From Tuctoria greenei (lineage: Eukaryota > Streptophyta > Magnoliopsida > Poales > Poaceae): a DNA stretch of 64,000 nucleotides. The stretch spans positions 115,428,279 through 115,492,278 of the forward strand of contig JAYESD010000008.1 in assembly GCA_036927565.1 (NCBI GenBank), in the 5' to 3' direction. The position numbers and the translations under genes are program-made. Shown here in pieces: positions 30,796-42,912 of this stretch. The first letter of the stretch is position 1. Every line of letters starts with the position of its first letter. Below the pieces are notes generated by a model. The model did not search any database. It was not told the origin of the DNA and saw only the letters and a list, made by a program, of their open reading frames with translations.

Positions 30796-33700
30796 GTACT
30801 CTGATTCGCGTTCCTCGTTGGCCTTGTGTGCTCTAGGATCAATTTACGAGCCGAATTGACCCCTTCAGCGTGGGCTGCCCCATGGCCGGCGAGCTTGCCG
30901 CCGCCTTCGCTGTTGGCTGCCGTGTTCTGGTCCCTTCGGTGCATCGTCGTGTTGCTCAGTGGGTTGTCCGTGGATAGTCATTTTGCCCCATCTCCCGTTG
31001 CCTCTGGTCGCTGTCCGGCATGGGGAACAGCGACCGCCACCGGTGGCCAAGCTCCCATATGGGCTTGGCTGAAGGTTGAAGATGACAATAGATGCCCACC
31101 TGTCGGTCTCATCCTTTCATACTAATTGGATCGGGTGTGGCTCTTGGGATCCAATTTAGCTGCATGGGTTTAAGCTGTAGCCTTCCATGTTGCTTTCTCC
31201 TGAGTGGCTGGATTTAAACTTAGTGGGTCCAGCACATGTTTAAACATTTACTATTGAAGAATACTTTCAGGTTTGTTTCACACTTCAAAAAATCATAGAT
31301 CCCAGTATAATTGGCCGAAAATTCCCAAATAAGTTTTGCTAGACTCCTTATGATCTCTACATTCCAGTGGTCTATTTGCCTCAATATTAAAATCCATAAT
31401 ATTTCCTGAACAATGCCCCTAAGCAAAAAGACTTCAGAATTTATTCCTGATGATCCATTCCTCTGAAAATTCACAAATTGATCCAGCCTCATCTTTATAA
31501 TTCCTTTGAAGTCCAATAAAAATTTCAAAGCCATTTGTCTTTAATTGCTAGGTCCAATTGAGTTTCCATGTTGTATGAACTTGAAAATTGCAAAACATCC
31601 AGAAACTTTTCAGAAAATTGTTCCAACTTCTAAAATCCATATCTCCTTGTAGAATGCTTAGAAAATTATGAAAGCAATTTTGTTGAACTCCCCTTGACCT
31701 CACCTATTTGATTATCCACTATTGCCTATGTCAAAACTCCAGTTTAGTCATGAAAATTCAGTAAAGCCTCAAGCTTTGTGGAATTTTGTAGACCACATTC
31801 TACCATTGCTGTAGCTGAAACTTTCCCGATTGAATCTCCATGACCACATGAACTCACTGTAAAATATAAAAAATTGTTGGATCTGTTCAACCCACAGAAT
31901 TGAATAATGATTTCACTAATTCCATTACAATGCCTCTTCATTATCAAATTCAGCTACAATTCCATTTTGGGTCTTCTCTGCTCTTGTTCACTACAGCTGA
32001 GACTTTCCTTTAGTCCTTGTACAGCAGATTTCTTTCATCTTATCATCCATAGAGTTTTTCTCTTTGCTAATTTATATGCTCTTCTATGATGCATACTTGA
32101 TTAAAGTCCAAATAGCATACTACTCCACTTGCTTCTTCTCTGATTTTCTGCAAGACCAACACTTCTCCACCTGTTGGTTTTCATCGTTCTCCAATATAAA
32201 CAACTTCATTTATTAAGTTACTAAGTTGAAATTTCTTATTTGCATATTCATATCGAATAGTGATCACGACGGAGGAGTTCGACGAGCATCACCATAAGGA
32301 GGAGAAGGGAACCAACATGGACTTGCTGCAACGAGGTGGATCTAGAGTAGCAGTGGCAGCCTGTGGAGAAGTGATTTGACGATAAGATTTATTATGAAGA
32401 TCAAGAGCTTTATTCTGAAGATCAAGAGCTGACTATTTGATATTTATATAGTTGCAACCCAAGGCAAGCCCCAGTTTGCATATAACAGCCTTTATAAAGT
32501 TTTCTGTTGTATACACTACATGTATGAGGTATGTATTGTGCATTAGATTAGGTTTTGATGATACTCCACATGCATGCCCAAATAATCCTTGGAGTGGTTG
32601 GCTAGGACATAACTCCATTGTATTATATTTCTATGCTTAATTGTTTATTTGACAGGTCGGTAGAAGTTGAGTAGTTGGAATCTACTCGCGAGAATGGTCA
32701 CATTTTATTGACCCCAAGTCAAGTAGTTGAATTCTACTTGCGGGAGAAGTCAAGTGAGGGAAACCTACTCGTGAGATGTCACCACAATAATCACTCTTAA
32801 AGTTTGAGATGTGGACGGGGATTTTTGTAGGATGGGACACACAAGGTTGATCTCGACCCAAAGAGTGGCATAACGCATGTGACCACATCATGCCTGGGTC
32901 AGTAATGGTGAGGCAGATGTTGGAGGTTGCGTTGTAGCTCTGTCTGTGTCGGTTAAGGACCATTCTGTGTGTGGCCCAGATGGGCATGTTTGAGCTGTAT
33001 TGGATGCATACTGGTATATGGGACCCAGGAAATTGATGTAACTCAATGACCTTAGTGTGGAAACTTCTCAGCCATCTGTGAATGGAGTTGAGAAGGCATA
33101 AAGGTGTAAATCTTCTAGCGGGCAACTTCGACGTGTCCGTGTAGAGGACCTTTTTCTTGAGGTGAAGAGTTGGATCCATATTAGGGCCTCTTGTGAATAG
33201 TGGCTGCGTGCGATGTAGAGAGAAGCGCACCAACGTGGCTTCCTTGCGGGCGTACGTGTCATGCATTCTGGGTTGTTATTGATTCGAATCACCATCGCTC
33301 GAGGTTATGGATTGAGCATACTTGTTCAATGTGTCTTGACGTAGTAATAAAGAGTAGTTGGATTATTATGAATCTGTTGCAATGATTATAATATTATATT
33401 GCAACTTATATGGTTTAGCAGTAGCACAATTAAATTTACTATTTCCTAACATTTAACTTGTATGCAGCATATGCAACTTTGGGCATGTAACATTATAGAT
33501 GAAGTGTTTCTTGTTTGATTGTGGAATTTATGATGTGCCATGCCCATGGAGTGCACATCTGCTATTGAAATCTGAAAGTAAGGATTTACTATTAGGCGAG
33601 TACTTTATGCAATTTAGCTTTCCTATATTACAAATACCTGCATGTAGAGTTTCATGTGTAGGTGAGACAGTTAAGTCTTGCTGAGTCTTTGTGCTCACGG

Positions 33701-34066
33701 TTGCTATATATGTGGTTTTGTAGGTTATGTTATTTCTGCTTCTTTTGTGGTTGCCCATGAGACATCGGACCTTCAGATGTGTATGACTCATGAGAAACTT
33801 CGTCGCTGCTTTATCTTCTTTGTGTTGCTAGTGAGAAGCGTTTGCGGGCATGGACGTCTTCTCTCATGCTTAGATAGGAAGATAGTTTGAGTATATTCTT
33901 TCCGCTGCTAATGTACTCCTTAAGTACAATATGTTGTAAACTCGATTATCTTATGAAATAAAGATTTCATATGTTTCACGTATTCTTTTCGTCCGTCCTG
34001 TTGGGTGTCGCATCGCAAAACACCACCCAATGTGATTCCTGGAATGTCGGGACCCCGATACTCACA
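30796..34066 (+). repeat. 5' LTR of element F, piece 4 (LTR end)
   Basis: Non-coding. 33180-34066 is clearly homologous to 36270-37139 in the 3' LTR: shared GTAATAAAGAGTAG, GTTTCTTGTTTGATTGTGGA, AGAGTTTCATG, GGTGAGACAGTTAAGT and GGTGTCGCATCGCA. It ends GGGACCCCGATACTCACA. 32450-32690 is homologous in inverted orientation to E's LTR (21640-21900), for example TCGGTAGAAGT. 30840-31110 is GC-rich and 31230-32100 AT-rich with no gene. No primer-binding site follows 34066. Confidence 0.55.
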
Positions 34067-34516
34067 CTGCCGTTGTGCTTGCATTGAAGATGTGGAGACA
34101 GTATTTACTGAGAAATATAAGTACATCTTTACAAAGATCAGAAAACTCATGTTTCTTCCTCAGCAGTACGGTCTCTAGCTTAAATTCATGATATTTTCTA
34201 AATGCCGCAGCTGCGAAAATATCTCTAGTTCATCGCAGTGATCCACACAGAAGATCTTGAAGCATTTCAACCAGATCTCACCTACACCGAGCAGCCGATT
34301 CGGATTACCGACGAAAAGACAGGAACAACATGAAACCACATAGTGTGGTTTTATAAAGTCTTATGGAGCAATTATACCGCTGAGGAAGCAACATGGTAAA
34401 CGAGGATTATCTTCACTCGAATCATCCAGACCTATTATCAGCTTACATCTGGTAACCTCTCTACCTCTCTCTTTAATTATTGTAATATCGGAACGAGATT
34501 CTATTAAGGGGGAGGG
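34067..34516 (+). pseudogene. Shrunken internal region of element F with a chromodomain tail
   Basis: About 450 bp remain between the LTR copies. From about 34310 one frame reads VLYKVLWSNYTAEEATW, the end of a chromodomain as in Tekay pol, then HSNHPDLLSAYIW. It is followed by the polypurine tract ATTAAGGGGGAGGGA (34502-34516). Everything from the primer-binding site to integrase has been deleted. Confidence 0.7.
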
Positions 34517-37139
34517 ATGTAAAAGCCCTAAACATACATGTGTTCACATCAGCTGAGAAATCAAATTGAGAAAAGAAAACAAAAGAGAAAATGGTGTTCA
34601 AGTAAAATGGAATTTATTCAAACCCTAAAAGGGAGGTTCAAAATACAAAATCGATCTCGTAATCAAACTAGGTGAAATTGCAAAATGTAGTTTACAATTG
34701 GATTCCCCGTGATTCAAATAGCATCCATTCAATGTTTCATAATTTTTGAACTAAATTTGCTATTTCATTAAATGAAGTCATTGAAATGCATTTGAATTCA
34801 AATTTAAATTTGAATCTGACTCAAACTTTGTCAATCCTCAGATTGGAGATCATATTTGGATTCTACATATTTGATTTGCCTACCTGCCAGATTTGGGCGT
34901 TTCTGGACAAAGTTTGGTTGGAGATTTAAATTAACAGAGAGGATAAGAGAGAGGGGGTTGTAGGGCTCACATGTCAGCCGCACAAGCAAATAACCGCCTT
35001 TGTCTTCCTCTCACAGGGAGCCACCACGGTGCTGCATGCCACCACATCCTTGCTTCTATCCACCACAACAACAAGTGATATTTTCACTCCTTATCACTGC
35101 ACAGGGCGTGTTCCTTATCACTGTGAAGCTTTATGCTCCTCTCCTCAGTACAAAGCATCACCGTGCTCTGTTCTTCGTGCGCCTGCCGAACCCGAAATAC
35201 AACGTCACCCTTATCCTTTGTTGTGCGTCAGCTCCAGTGGTGGCCACAAAGCAACACACAACCTTCTCCTCTTCCTGCCCGACACCAACAAACGGTGCCC
35301 TCCCGAGCCATCCGCGAGAACCGAGAGGAACCATACTCCTCTGTGCCACCACTTTGGTTCTTCGATGCTAGGGATGGCAACGGGTCGCGTAGAGTGAAAA
35401 CCCAATCCAAAATAAATTGTGCTCAGGTAAAATTTTATACCAGAATCCGTACCCGCGGGTAAAAAATGGTACCCAAACCCAAACTTGATGGGTTTCGGAC
35501 GGATTTCGGGTACCCGACGGGTACCTGTTAGCGCTCAGAAAGTTTAAGATAAAGCAGACACCCTGACCTCAATTTATCCTCGCGCCACTATAGCAGCTGC
35601 CTTATGTATGACAAGGTAGGACTAAAATCCCCATTCCCTGCTGCCTCGCTCCTGCAAGCCAAAAAGAAAAATCCTCAGCCCATCGGCCCACTACATCCTC
35701 AGCCCACCACCCAACAGCCAACACCGGATGACCGGAGCACATTCCCGATGCCTCGCCATCTGCGCCTGTTCTCAAGTCGCCCTGCCGTCTGTTCCTGTTC
35801 CCGATGCACGCATGGGCCATGGCACCTCGTTGCCCGTGCCATAGGTGCTCTGCAGCTCGTGCGCCTTTCCCGATGACCGATGCCCCTCGCCGCATGTGCC
35901 CATGGTGCCTCGCCGCCCGTGCCCAAGGCACCTTACCATTGCCTCCTTCAACCCCGATGGCCGATGTCCGTTGCCGCCCACGCCAATGGCGAGTCGCCGC
36001 CCGCGTGCAAGGCGCCTTGTTGTTGCCGCCTTCAGCCCAATGCATTACTACTGCGTGCCGCGCCCAACCGCCAGCCAGCGCCACTATTTGAGTCCCATTT
36101 TCTCGTGGTCGAGCCGTCGGGCTTGCAGACTGGTCTACGGGTGAGGTGTGTTATGGGCTGGATTGATTTTGTGTGGGCCAAATTTCAGGTCTCAGGTAAC
36201 CTGTTGGCTACCCGCTGGTAGGAATCAAAACTCGGACCCGTACCCATTGGGTGAATCTTTTGAAAGGTGGTTGCGTGCGACATCAGTGAAGTGTGCCATC
36301 ACAAATTTGATTATGGCATGCGTGTCATGCGGTCCGGGTGTTTTTGATTCGAATCACAGTCGGTTGCGGTTATAGATTGATCATACTTGGTCACTGAGTC
36401 CTGATATAGTAATAAAGAGTAGTGAAAATATTATGAATCTATTGCAATGGTTGTTATATTGTGTTGCAACCTTGCCTGAATCAGAAATAGCACAATGAAA
36501 GTTATCATTTCCAAACATTAACTTGAATGAAGATTAAGGAACTTTAGGCAAGTATCCTTGTGGATGAAGCGTTTCTTGTTTGATTGTGGAGTTTATTATG
36601 ATGCATGCCCAGAGACTCTCATATACCTCTCTAAATTTGACAACTAAGGATTTACTTTCAGCGAGTTCATTTATGCAAATTTAATCTTCTAGTCTTTAAA
36701 GTTTCCAGCATGTAGAGTTTCATGCCTTTAGGTGAGACAGTTAAGTATTGCTGAGCTTCGAGCTTACGGTTGCTTTATTGTGTTTTTTGCAGGTATTACT
36801 TCTGCTTATGTTGTTGTTTGTCTGGTGAGAACTCGAACTCTTCGAGACATATATCTCACTGGGGACTTTACTATTGCCTTATATATTTCGTGTTGTAAGT
36901 GTGAAGTATCTGCGGTCATGGACGACTTCTCTTGTGCATAGCTAGGTTGAGAGTGTGACTATGTATATTTTCCGATGCGTGTGTACACGAGTTGTACACT
37001 ATGTTGTAAACATGACTATCTTGTGAAGTAAAGATTTGTGTTGGTTATTTTGAGTTGCTTTTCATGTGTGTTGTTGGGTGTCGCATCGCACATCACCATC
37101 CAATGTGATTCCTGTAATGGTGGGACCGAGGTCCCCACA
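34517..37139 (+). repeat. 3' LTR of element F with an inserted hAT-like element
   Basis: Starts TGTAAAAGCCC directly after a purine tract and ends GGTCCCCACA. 34517-35368 and about 36261-37139 are LTR; between them lies foreign sequence. Its right half aligns with 33180-34066. The LTR without the insert is about 1.7 kb, much shorter than the sum of the 5' pieces, so a deletion probably accompanied the insertion. The ORFs at 35000-35462 are short and low-complexity. Confidence 0.6.
35369..36260. mobile_element. hAT-like non-autonomous insertion
   Basis: The left end TAGGGATGGCAACGGGT (35369) is the common terminal sequence of a grass hAT-like family, followed by repeated GGGTACCCG/ACCCGCGGGT motifs (35450-35530). 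At the right, CGGACCCGTACCCATTGGGT (36234-36253) is a degraded inverse of the start, so the exact end is uncertain. The GC-rich middle (35700-36110) is open in several frames on both strands, but the translations are low-complexity. No transposase or clear 8-bp duplication is seen. Confidence 0.5.
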
Positions 37140-37380
37140 ACTGCTAGTGTGAAGCGTCCCCAAGCCGGATGGCTTTAATTTTGCATAGCTTAGGCTTGAT
37201 AGTGTGAGCTGTTAGATGAACACTTCTATTGTACATTAAGTATTGTAAACTTCCACTGTACTTTGTAAAATAAAGATTTGGTTTGTATTCTCTCGTATCA
37301 TTTTGTGTGTGCTGTTGCGTGTCGCATCGCACAACACCACTCATTGTGATTCCTGCAATGTCAGGACCCCGATCCTCACA
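37140..37380 (+). repeat. Extra copy of the terminal part of the element F LTR
   Basis: This 241-bp stretch resembles 36900-37139: TGCATAGCTTAGG, AAATAAAGATTTG, TCGCATCGCACA, ATTCCTGCAATG and the end GATCCTCACA. It is either a tandem duplication of the LTR end or the stump of another LTR of the same family. LTR-like H sequence begins directly after it. Confidence 0.6.
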
Positions 37381-38136
37381 ATCGATTTCATGTGAGGCAC
37401 AAAACAGAGTTGTTTTAGGAATATTTTGAGATATTCCTAAGGTGTTTGGAAGTGTTAATATTGCTTCTATCTGCGTATGGTAGTGTCTTCAGAAGTTATA
37501 TACAGTTTCGGTTGAATCCATGTAGGAGTAGGAGTCCTAGTTGGATTGGAGTTGCCTGAGGGCTTGTTAAATAAGCAAGGGGTCTCTCTTCTGTTTTGTT
37601 GAAAATAATTCATATTTTCTGAGGAGCTTTTGTTCCTATTGTCCAACTTTTTTTCGTCAATTCATCTCATTGAGTTTGTGCGCATCCTTACGTTGCTTCG
37701 GTGTTTCCATCATAACTCGTGTTTTACTCATCGAATTTATGTCATTCCTTTTGTGTTAGCTTTACAACTCAAAGCTATATCATATGTGAAGTTTTAATAG
37801 TCATTATTGTCATGATTTACACGTCACACGAGTTTCTTTGTAGCGTAACAGATTCACTTTTTCTGTTAGAACAGATTGACCTTTGCTCAGGGTTTTACCT
37901 ATAAGTTGAGTTCTACTCGGTGAGTTCACGTGATTCTTATTGTGGTATATTTGTTACATGATTCTCTATAATCTCAACTAGTTTCTTCACAGTTGAACCA
38001 ATATAGAACAGGTGCACACACAATTTTATCCATCGGAATAATTTTCCATCGAGGGGTTTTCTAGGCTTCCACATAAAAGTATAAATCTACGATTCACACC
38101 CCTTTGCTAGATTTTCACGTCCTCTACGATCCTACA
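37381..38136 (+). repeat. 5' LTR of element H (left end truncated)
   Basis: Homologous to H' at 9140-11361. Ends CGATCCTACA (38127-38136) and is followed after two bases by TGGTATCAGGG (38139-38149), a tRNA-iMet-type primer-binding site with one changed base. The left end is cut by F-derived sequence. Confidence 0.75.
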
Positions 38137-38198
38137 GTTGGTATCAGGGCCACTGTGCTCTATTCTATCTTGTTTGCAAGTGTTTTTGCTAATAAACA

Positions 38199-39370
38199 AT
38201 GGAGAAATACTCCGGAAAACCTTGTGTGTTCGATGGCATCAATTTTTGGAAGGCTTGTATGAAGGCTGACATACAAGTACAAGGCTTCGCCATCTGGGAG
38301 AAATTCTACAAGTCTTTCCACTTGCCGTGAAATGATCAAGTCACGGTTGCCAACAGGAAAGACGTCGACAACAAAAACAAGGTGCACAAGTTGATCATTT
38401 AAGGATTGACTCATGGTGACTTTTATGGTGTTGTACACTTATGATCTGTATATGACGTATGGAAAGTGCTATGTGACTATCATGAAATCTGCATTACAAT
38501 CAAAGTGGTATGTCAAGATATGTTAAAAAAGGAGTACATGTACTTCGAGATGAGCTCGAGTGACATCTTCTTTGCTCGCATTAATAAAATTCCCAGCAAC
38601 TTGCGTAGTGTTAACGTTAATTAGTTAGATACTGAGAATGTTGGGTAATTGTTAAGTGCATTAGACATATCAATTTGGAAGATGAATGTTACATCTATAC
38701 ATGAATCTACTGTCATGAGTACACTTACTTTAAATATGTTGTATTCTAAGCTAAAAACTCATGAACTTGACATAATATAACATAGGAACCCTAACAAATC
38801 TCTTGCATTTGTTTCACAACATGACATGCCCTGTTCTAGCAAATCTTCAACATGTGGTACACTTGCTTTATTGTCCTCCGTAATCCTTGAATAGATTGAA
38901 GATTCCCCAGAAGAGAAGCTAATCCTTCTCTCAGTTCTCAAAAGCATTGCAAATTATGAGAACAAGGAGAAGAGGAAGTGGTGTCTCTCAAAGATGCTTT
39001 GAATGCGGTGATTCAATGTTATTTTCGTACAAATTGTCCTAACCTATCAGGTTCTACTCCCCTTTGATGGAAAACAAACAATGGTCAAACCTTCATCTAC
39101 CAACAACAAGAAAAATAAGGGTTTACAAGCTGCATGGCAATGCACCAACTTTTCTCCATACTCCAAGAATTTAGCTCAAACGATGTGGGACCAGGAGTGA
39201 AGAACATGAAGAAACATTGGCAATATGTGTCTCATGGTATGTAATTCATGTTCAAACATGGAGGAGGCCAAAAAGATTAGCGACAATGATGAGGTAAGTC
39301 CCTCATACGAAGATGTTGCTCATGCTATTTTTCATGTTGGCATTTAACCTAAGAAAAAGGACAAAAACTT
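38199..39370 (+). pseudogene. gag: gag of element H
   Basis: The ATG at 38199 starts MEKYSGKPCVFDGINFW, the copia gag (DUF4219/UBN2) N-terminus, followed by MKADIQVQGFAIWEKF. Matching pieces continue with frequent stops: KEYMYFEMSSSDIFFARINKI, STVMSTLTLNMLYSKLKTHE and a CCHC start FECGDS near 39000. At least six stops and several shifts are present. 39370-40120 holds only fragments (QEELN-type coiled segment) that I cannot assign with confidence. Confidence 0.75.
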
Positions 39371-40126
39371 AGGAACAATGATGCTAAAATTGAATCACTA
39401 GAATATGAAATTAATTGACTAAAATTATTTATTCCTGGTGATGATTCGTGTTCTTCGTGTGACATGATTTATGAAAATTTGTCTGCTCCAAGAAACATGC
39501 ACACCTATACACCTGACAAACTTGAGCTTGAAATTGAAAAGAACAGAAAGCTTGCTGCAATAAATGATAAGAATATGAAAGATGCTAGCTCTCCTACAAT
39601 TGATTTGCATTGTTCTAAATGAAATGATCTTAATATGAAATTACATGATGCTAGGCCACAAATTATTGCTTTGGGTGTTGCTTTACATACTCATGAAATT
39701 AGATATTGTTCTAATTGCAAACTCAAAGCAAAAAATATCGTACGAAAACTGACTATACATGTTCAAGAAACTTGATGATATGCATAGGACACTAGAGTGG
39801 TTTTGTAGTGGGAATAAGAACCTAAACTTGCTGCTGTATTCTTCCAAGTATTGCAATAATAGAACTAGTTTAGGTTTTGATTCTCTTGCTCATGCTAAGG
39901 CACATCCACTGACGGTTGTAAATTCACTAGGAAGTGGTCTGATTCAAATACATCCTAAAAAAGAGGTGGTTTTTAGGTAAGCAGGGGTGTTGTCACATTC
40001 GAGTGCAGACAAACATGTTGCATGCTAATCTAGACATGAACATAAGGTGAAATATCATTGCTCATATCGTGATAGAGATGGTTATGTCATAGATATTTGT
40101 TATTGACTAGCTAAAGAATATAAAAA

Positions 40127-40638
40127 ATGCTAGCTAGTTCACATAACAACCATGCAGATATTGTTGCACATGTAGTACCAAATGTTAGGAACATACAACC
40201 TAGTGCAACGAGTCAAAAGCATGCAAAACATGCTCCTAAAATTTATGTTTTTCATGCTACAAAAGTCACAGCTTGTAGGTCAGTAGTTCATGCAAAAAAT
40301 TTCGTGGTCCATAGACCTATTGTATTCTCTCAGCTTTCGTGTGTTTTTCCTGCTGGACATCATGTGACTCAGTACTAGATTCTTAAATGCCTGATGACTA
40401 ACCCATGTATTGAGTCATCGATATATTGTGCTACTATGTAGGTCACATGCTTGAGGAAGGAGAATATTTGGCTTGGAGATTTAGGATACTCATGCCACAT
40501 GACTAGTAACAAAAAATGGTTCTCCTCCCTCTCTTATGTGTCACGTGTAGAAGATGTTATCTTTACAAATAATTTGTCTTCTCCTATTATTGCTAAGGGC
40601 TTGGTTAGGTTTAATCATCACTACACTTTGAAGGATGT
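40127..40638 (+). pseudogene. Protease region of element H, left of the element B insertion
   Basis: The ORF 40451-40638 contains IWLGDLGYSCHMTSNKKWF, the copia protease motif in which the family has DSGC; here the catalytic Asp-Ser-Gly is Asp-Leu-Gly, so it is inactive. It runs to HHYTLKDV, where element B begins. 40127-40378 is open but weakly matched. Confidence 0.75.
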
Positions 40639-41679
40639 TGTCAAAGGGTCAATACGACACTTCCCCTGGATCTGCTAAGGAGCAGCCCGTGGAGATTCTT
40701 GTTCGGCGGGGCTTAGGCCTCAAACTAGTGTTCTAGTGAAAGAGTATGAGACAGTCGTTTTTACGTGGTTCGGGCCGCAAGGAGCGTAACACCCTACTCC
40801 ACGGTGGATTGTATTGCTTGGTGAGTGTGTATGCATATGTGTGTGTATCGGGGATTCTATGTCTCGTCCCTGTATCGGTGGTCGTCCAGGCCTTTTATAA
40901 CCAAGACTGGAAGCCTTATAAGTGGGGTCATGGGGCCTGACAGGTGGTCCCGGAGCGATCTTATCCTAAAAGATATAAGGCTTCCCATATAAGCTTCTGT
41001 GAGTGTGGTGGAGACTCGCTGTCTTGCCGCCTTCCTTGTCAGTAGCCCACACACCGTTGCTGACGGTGGCATATGGTGTCCCGTCAGCCCGTCTTGTTGC
41101 TGAAAGCTACCCACTTGGCCAAGTGGGATAGGCCTGCAACGCCTTCACTGTGATGTGATTAGTCATAGCGGTCTTCTGACCATTGGCGTGTTCCGCGTCA
41201 TGATTCGGAGGTGGGTACGGTCCTTCAATGCGTGCCCTGGGTGGAGCACTCCAGCTTTTAACTCCTGCACCTTACCGACTTGGGGTGCTGTGAGACACGT
41301 GGAAGCGCCAGTGCAGGTCCTCGCCAGGGAGGCTAGCCCTGGTCCTTCGTGGCATGTGGCAGCTCCGGGGCTCCCTAGGGCACATGGCAGCTCCATTCTC
41401 TCCTCAGAGGGAGGGCGCCTGGTCCGATGCTCTAGGCTTCATGGCGGCCCTGGAGCTTCTGCACCGAGTTTGTGCGGGTCTCTCCTCAATACGTGGTGCC
41501 TTGGGAGGTTATCTCCCCTGGGGGCCTCTATCCAATCCTTCGTGCCCTAAGTGGCGGCACTGGGGTTGGATCCCGAGGGAGGCTAAGACCTCAACAACTT
41601 CTAGATATGTGGCGCTGCCGGACTTGCCCTGGTGTCTTCATCCTATGTGTGAGGGTACCCGGTCTGCTGGGTACCGACA
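40639..41679 (-). repeat. 3' LTR of element B
   Basis: The plus strand begins TGTCAAAGGGTC and ends GGGTACCGACA (1,041 bp). A sense TATA box, TTATAAAAGG, is at 40891-40900. On the sense strand the bases just before the LTR (41680-41705) are not a clean purine tract, so the priming site is degraded or moved. ORFs inside are LTR shadows. Confidence 0.9.
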
Positions 41680-42228
41680 ATGGCCCATGGGTCCACCTTG
41701 AGGCGTGGAGAAGAGCCCAAAGGTGGAGCCCTTTCCATGTCTTCCTGCACTCTGCTTTAAATTCTGTCTTGGATAGCCGAAACGGTGGGTGCTTCTGCCA
41801 ATCGTCACCACGCGTCCTCCTCAAGTAGAGAGGTTGTGGTGACGGGACCTTTGCTGCTGCCGCTTCTCTGCCTTCTATGGCGCCTTTATCCGCCATGGTT
41901 CCCGATGCGGTTACAATACCTTCGTATGCCCCGCCTTTTCGGGAGCTACTTTAGCTATTTTTATGGGTGGCTGACCGCTTGGGCCAGCGCTCCTAATCGG
42001 GGGCGTAGGACCCATTGCCATGGGCGCCGCGTCCTGAGTGGTGTGGGCTGGTCCTTCGCTCGAGGTACTCAGGCGCCGCGGGGGTGATTGAAAAGGAAGC
42101 CTTTCAGAGGGATCGTTCCCCTCCTTATTCACACCCTGCATCCTAAGCTTTCGCCTTCTTTCTCGAGTACTCGAGCTTTATTTCCTTAGTCAAAGCTCCA
42201 AGCGTTTCCACCATCTTCACATGCTGCA

Positions 42229-42789
42229 ATGGCTTCCCCATTGCCTCCGTCTCGCCTTATGTCAGCTGACAACCTGTGGTCGATGCGGCGACTGCTTGGT
42301 TGGTCGGCGGAGGAGTGTGCGGGAATGATCCGTTGTGGATCTCCTGCTCTTGAAGACTTGCGCGAAGACGAGACCGTCCTCTTCTCCGCTTATGTGTCTG
42401 CAGGGATTGGACTTCTGCTATCGCGGTTCTTTTTCGCGGTGTTGGAGGAGTATGGGTTGCAGCTCCACCACCTGTCACCGAACTCTATTGTTGTGATAGC
42501 GATGTTCGTCCATTTCTATGAGGTGTTCGTGGGCTGTAAGCTGACGGTGGAGATGTTCTGCCTTTTCTTCGTAATGAAGACCACAGAGAAAGGCGAGACC
42601 ACCCAGGTGGGTGCCTACTACTTCCAGCACCAGGACAAATCCTCCCGACACTACATCCCTTCACTCAAAGGAGGCAAGTGGAAAGCCTGGAGGGAAGATT
42701 GGGCAATCGTGCGGGTTGAGCCCCATCCTGCGCTGAAAGTGCCTACTGCAGGTCCTACCGCTGATCCCGCTACTCGGGAAGCATTCTAG
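42229..42789 (+). pseudogene. Antisense aORF of element B, N-terminal 'putative gypsy-type transposon' domain
   Basis: This 186-residue frame reads opposite to pol. SAYVSAGIGLLLSRFFFAVL, EEYGLQLHHLSPNSIVVIAM, FVHFYEVFVGCKLTVEMF and HYIPSLKGGKWKAWREDW match the plant 'putative gypsy type transposon' domain (Pfam PF04195 as I know it), common in grass Tat elements. It starts at ATG 42229 and stops at 42787-42789. The family reading resumes at about 42915 (QYEAWYYAGNDGLCPLAP) after CCCTCTACAG, which resembles an intron 3' splice site, so 42790-42912 may include an intron. Its function in the element is not known. Confidence 0.8.
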
Positions 42790-42912
42790 GGGCTGCCAAA
42801 GGAGTATTCGCTGATATTGAGAAGGATTTGATCCTTGGCGAGCAAAGGATTGACCTCCCTGATGGTGCTGACTGACTTCTTTCTCCGCCGTATCGCCCCT
42901 CTACAGGATTGA

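Larger units (their letters stand above)
11423..37380 (+). mobile_element. Element F: Tekay-like chromovirus relic with nested insertions
   Basis: Inferred from pieces. The 3' LTR starts at 34517 (TGTAAAAGCC), directly after a purine tract, and a chromodomain-like pol end lies at about 34310-34440. A related LTR start, TGTTAAGCCC with GTGTTCATCTCAGC, occurs at 11423. The 5' LTR is followed through 11423-11800, 13331-13955, 19925-20509 and 30796-34066, being split by the LINE, copia G and the E-Cassandra composite. LTR ends GGGACCCCGATACTCACA (34066) and a related end at 37139 agree. The internal region is only about 450 bp. An extra copy of the LTR end (37140-37380) follows. I found no convincing TSD. 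The continuity of the 5' LTR across three insertions is inference. Confidence 0.55.

Noticed and set aside
35602..36221. Several ORFs of 70-160 residues on both strands
   Set aside because: All overlap one another in a GC-rich hAT-like insert and translate to low-complexity sequence.
11418..37385. GTGGA (11418-11422) and ATCGA (37381-37385) as the TSD of element F
   Set aside because: Only three of five bases agree, which is too weak to claim.
41680..41710. A polypurine tract for element B next to its 3' LTR
   Set aside because: The sense strand here has mixed bases (GTGGACCCATGGGCCAT) and no clear purine run.
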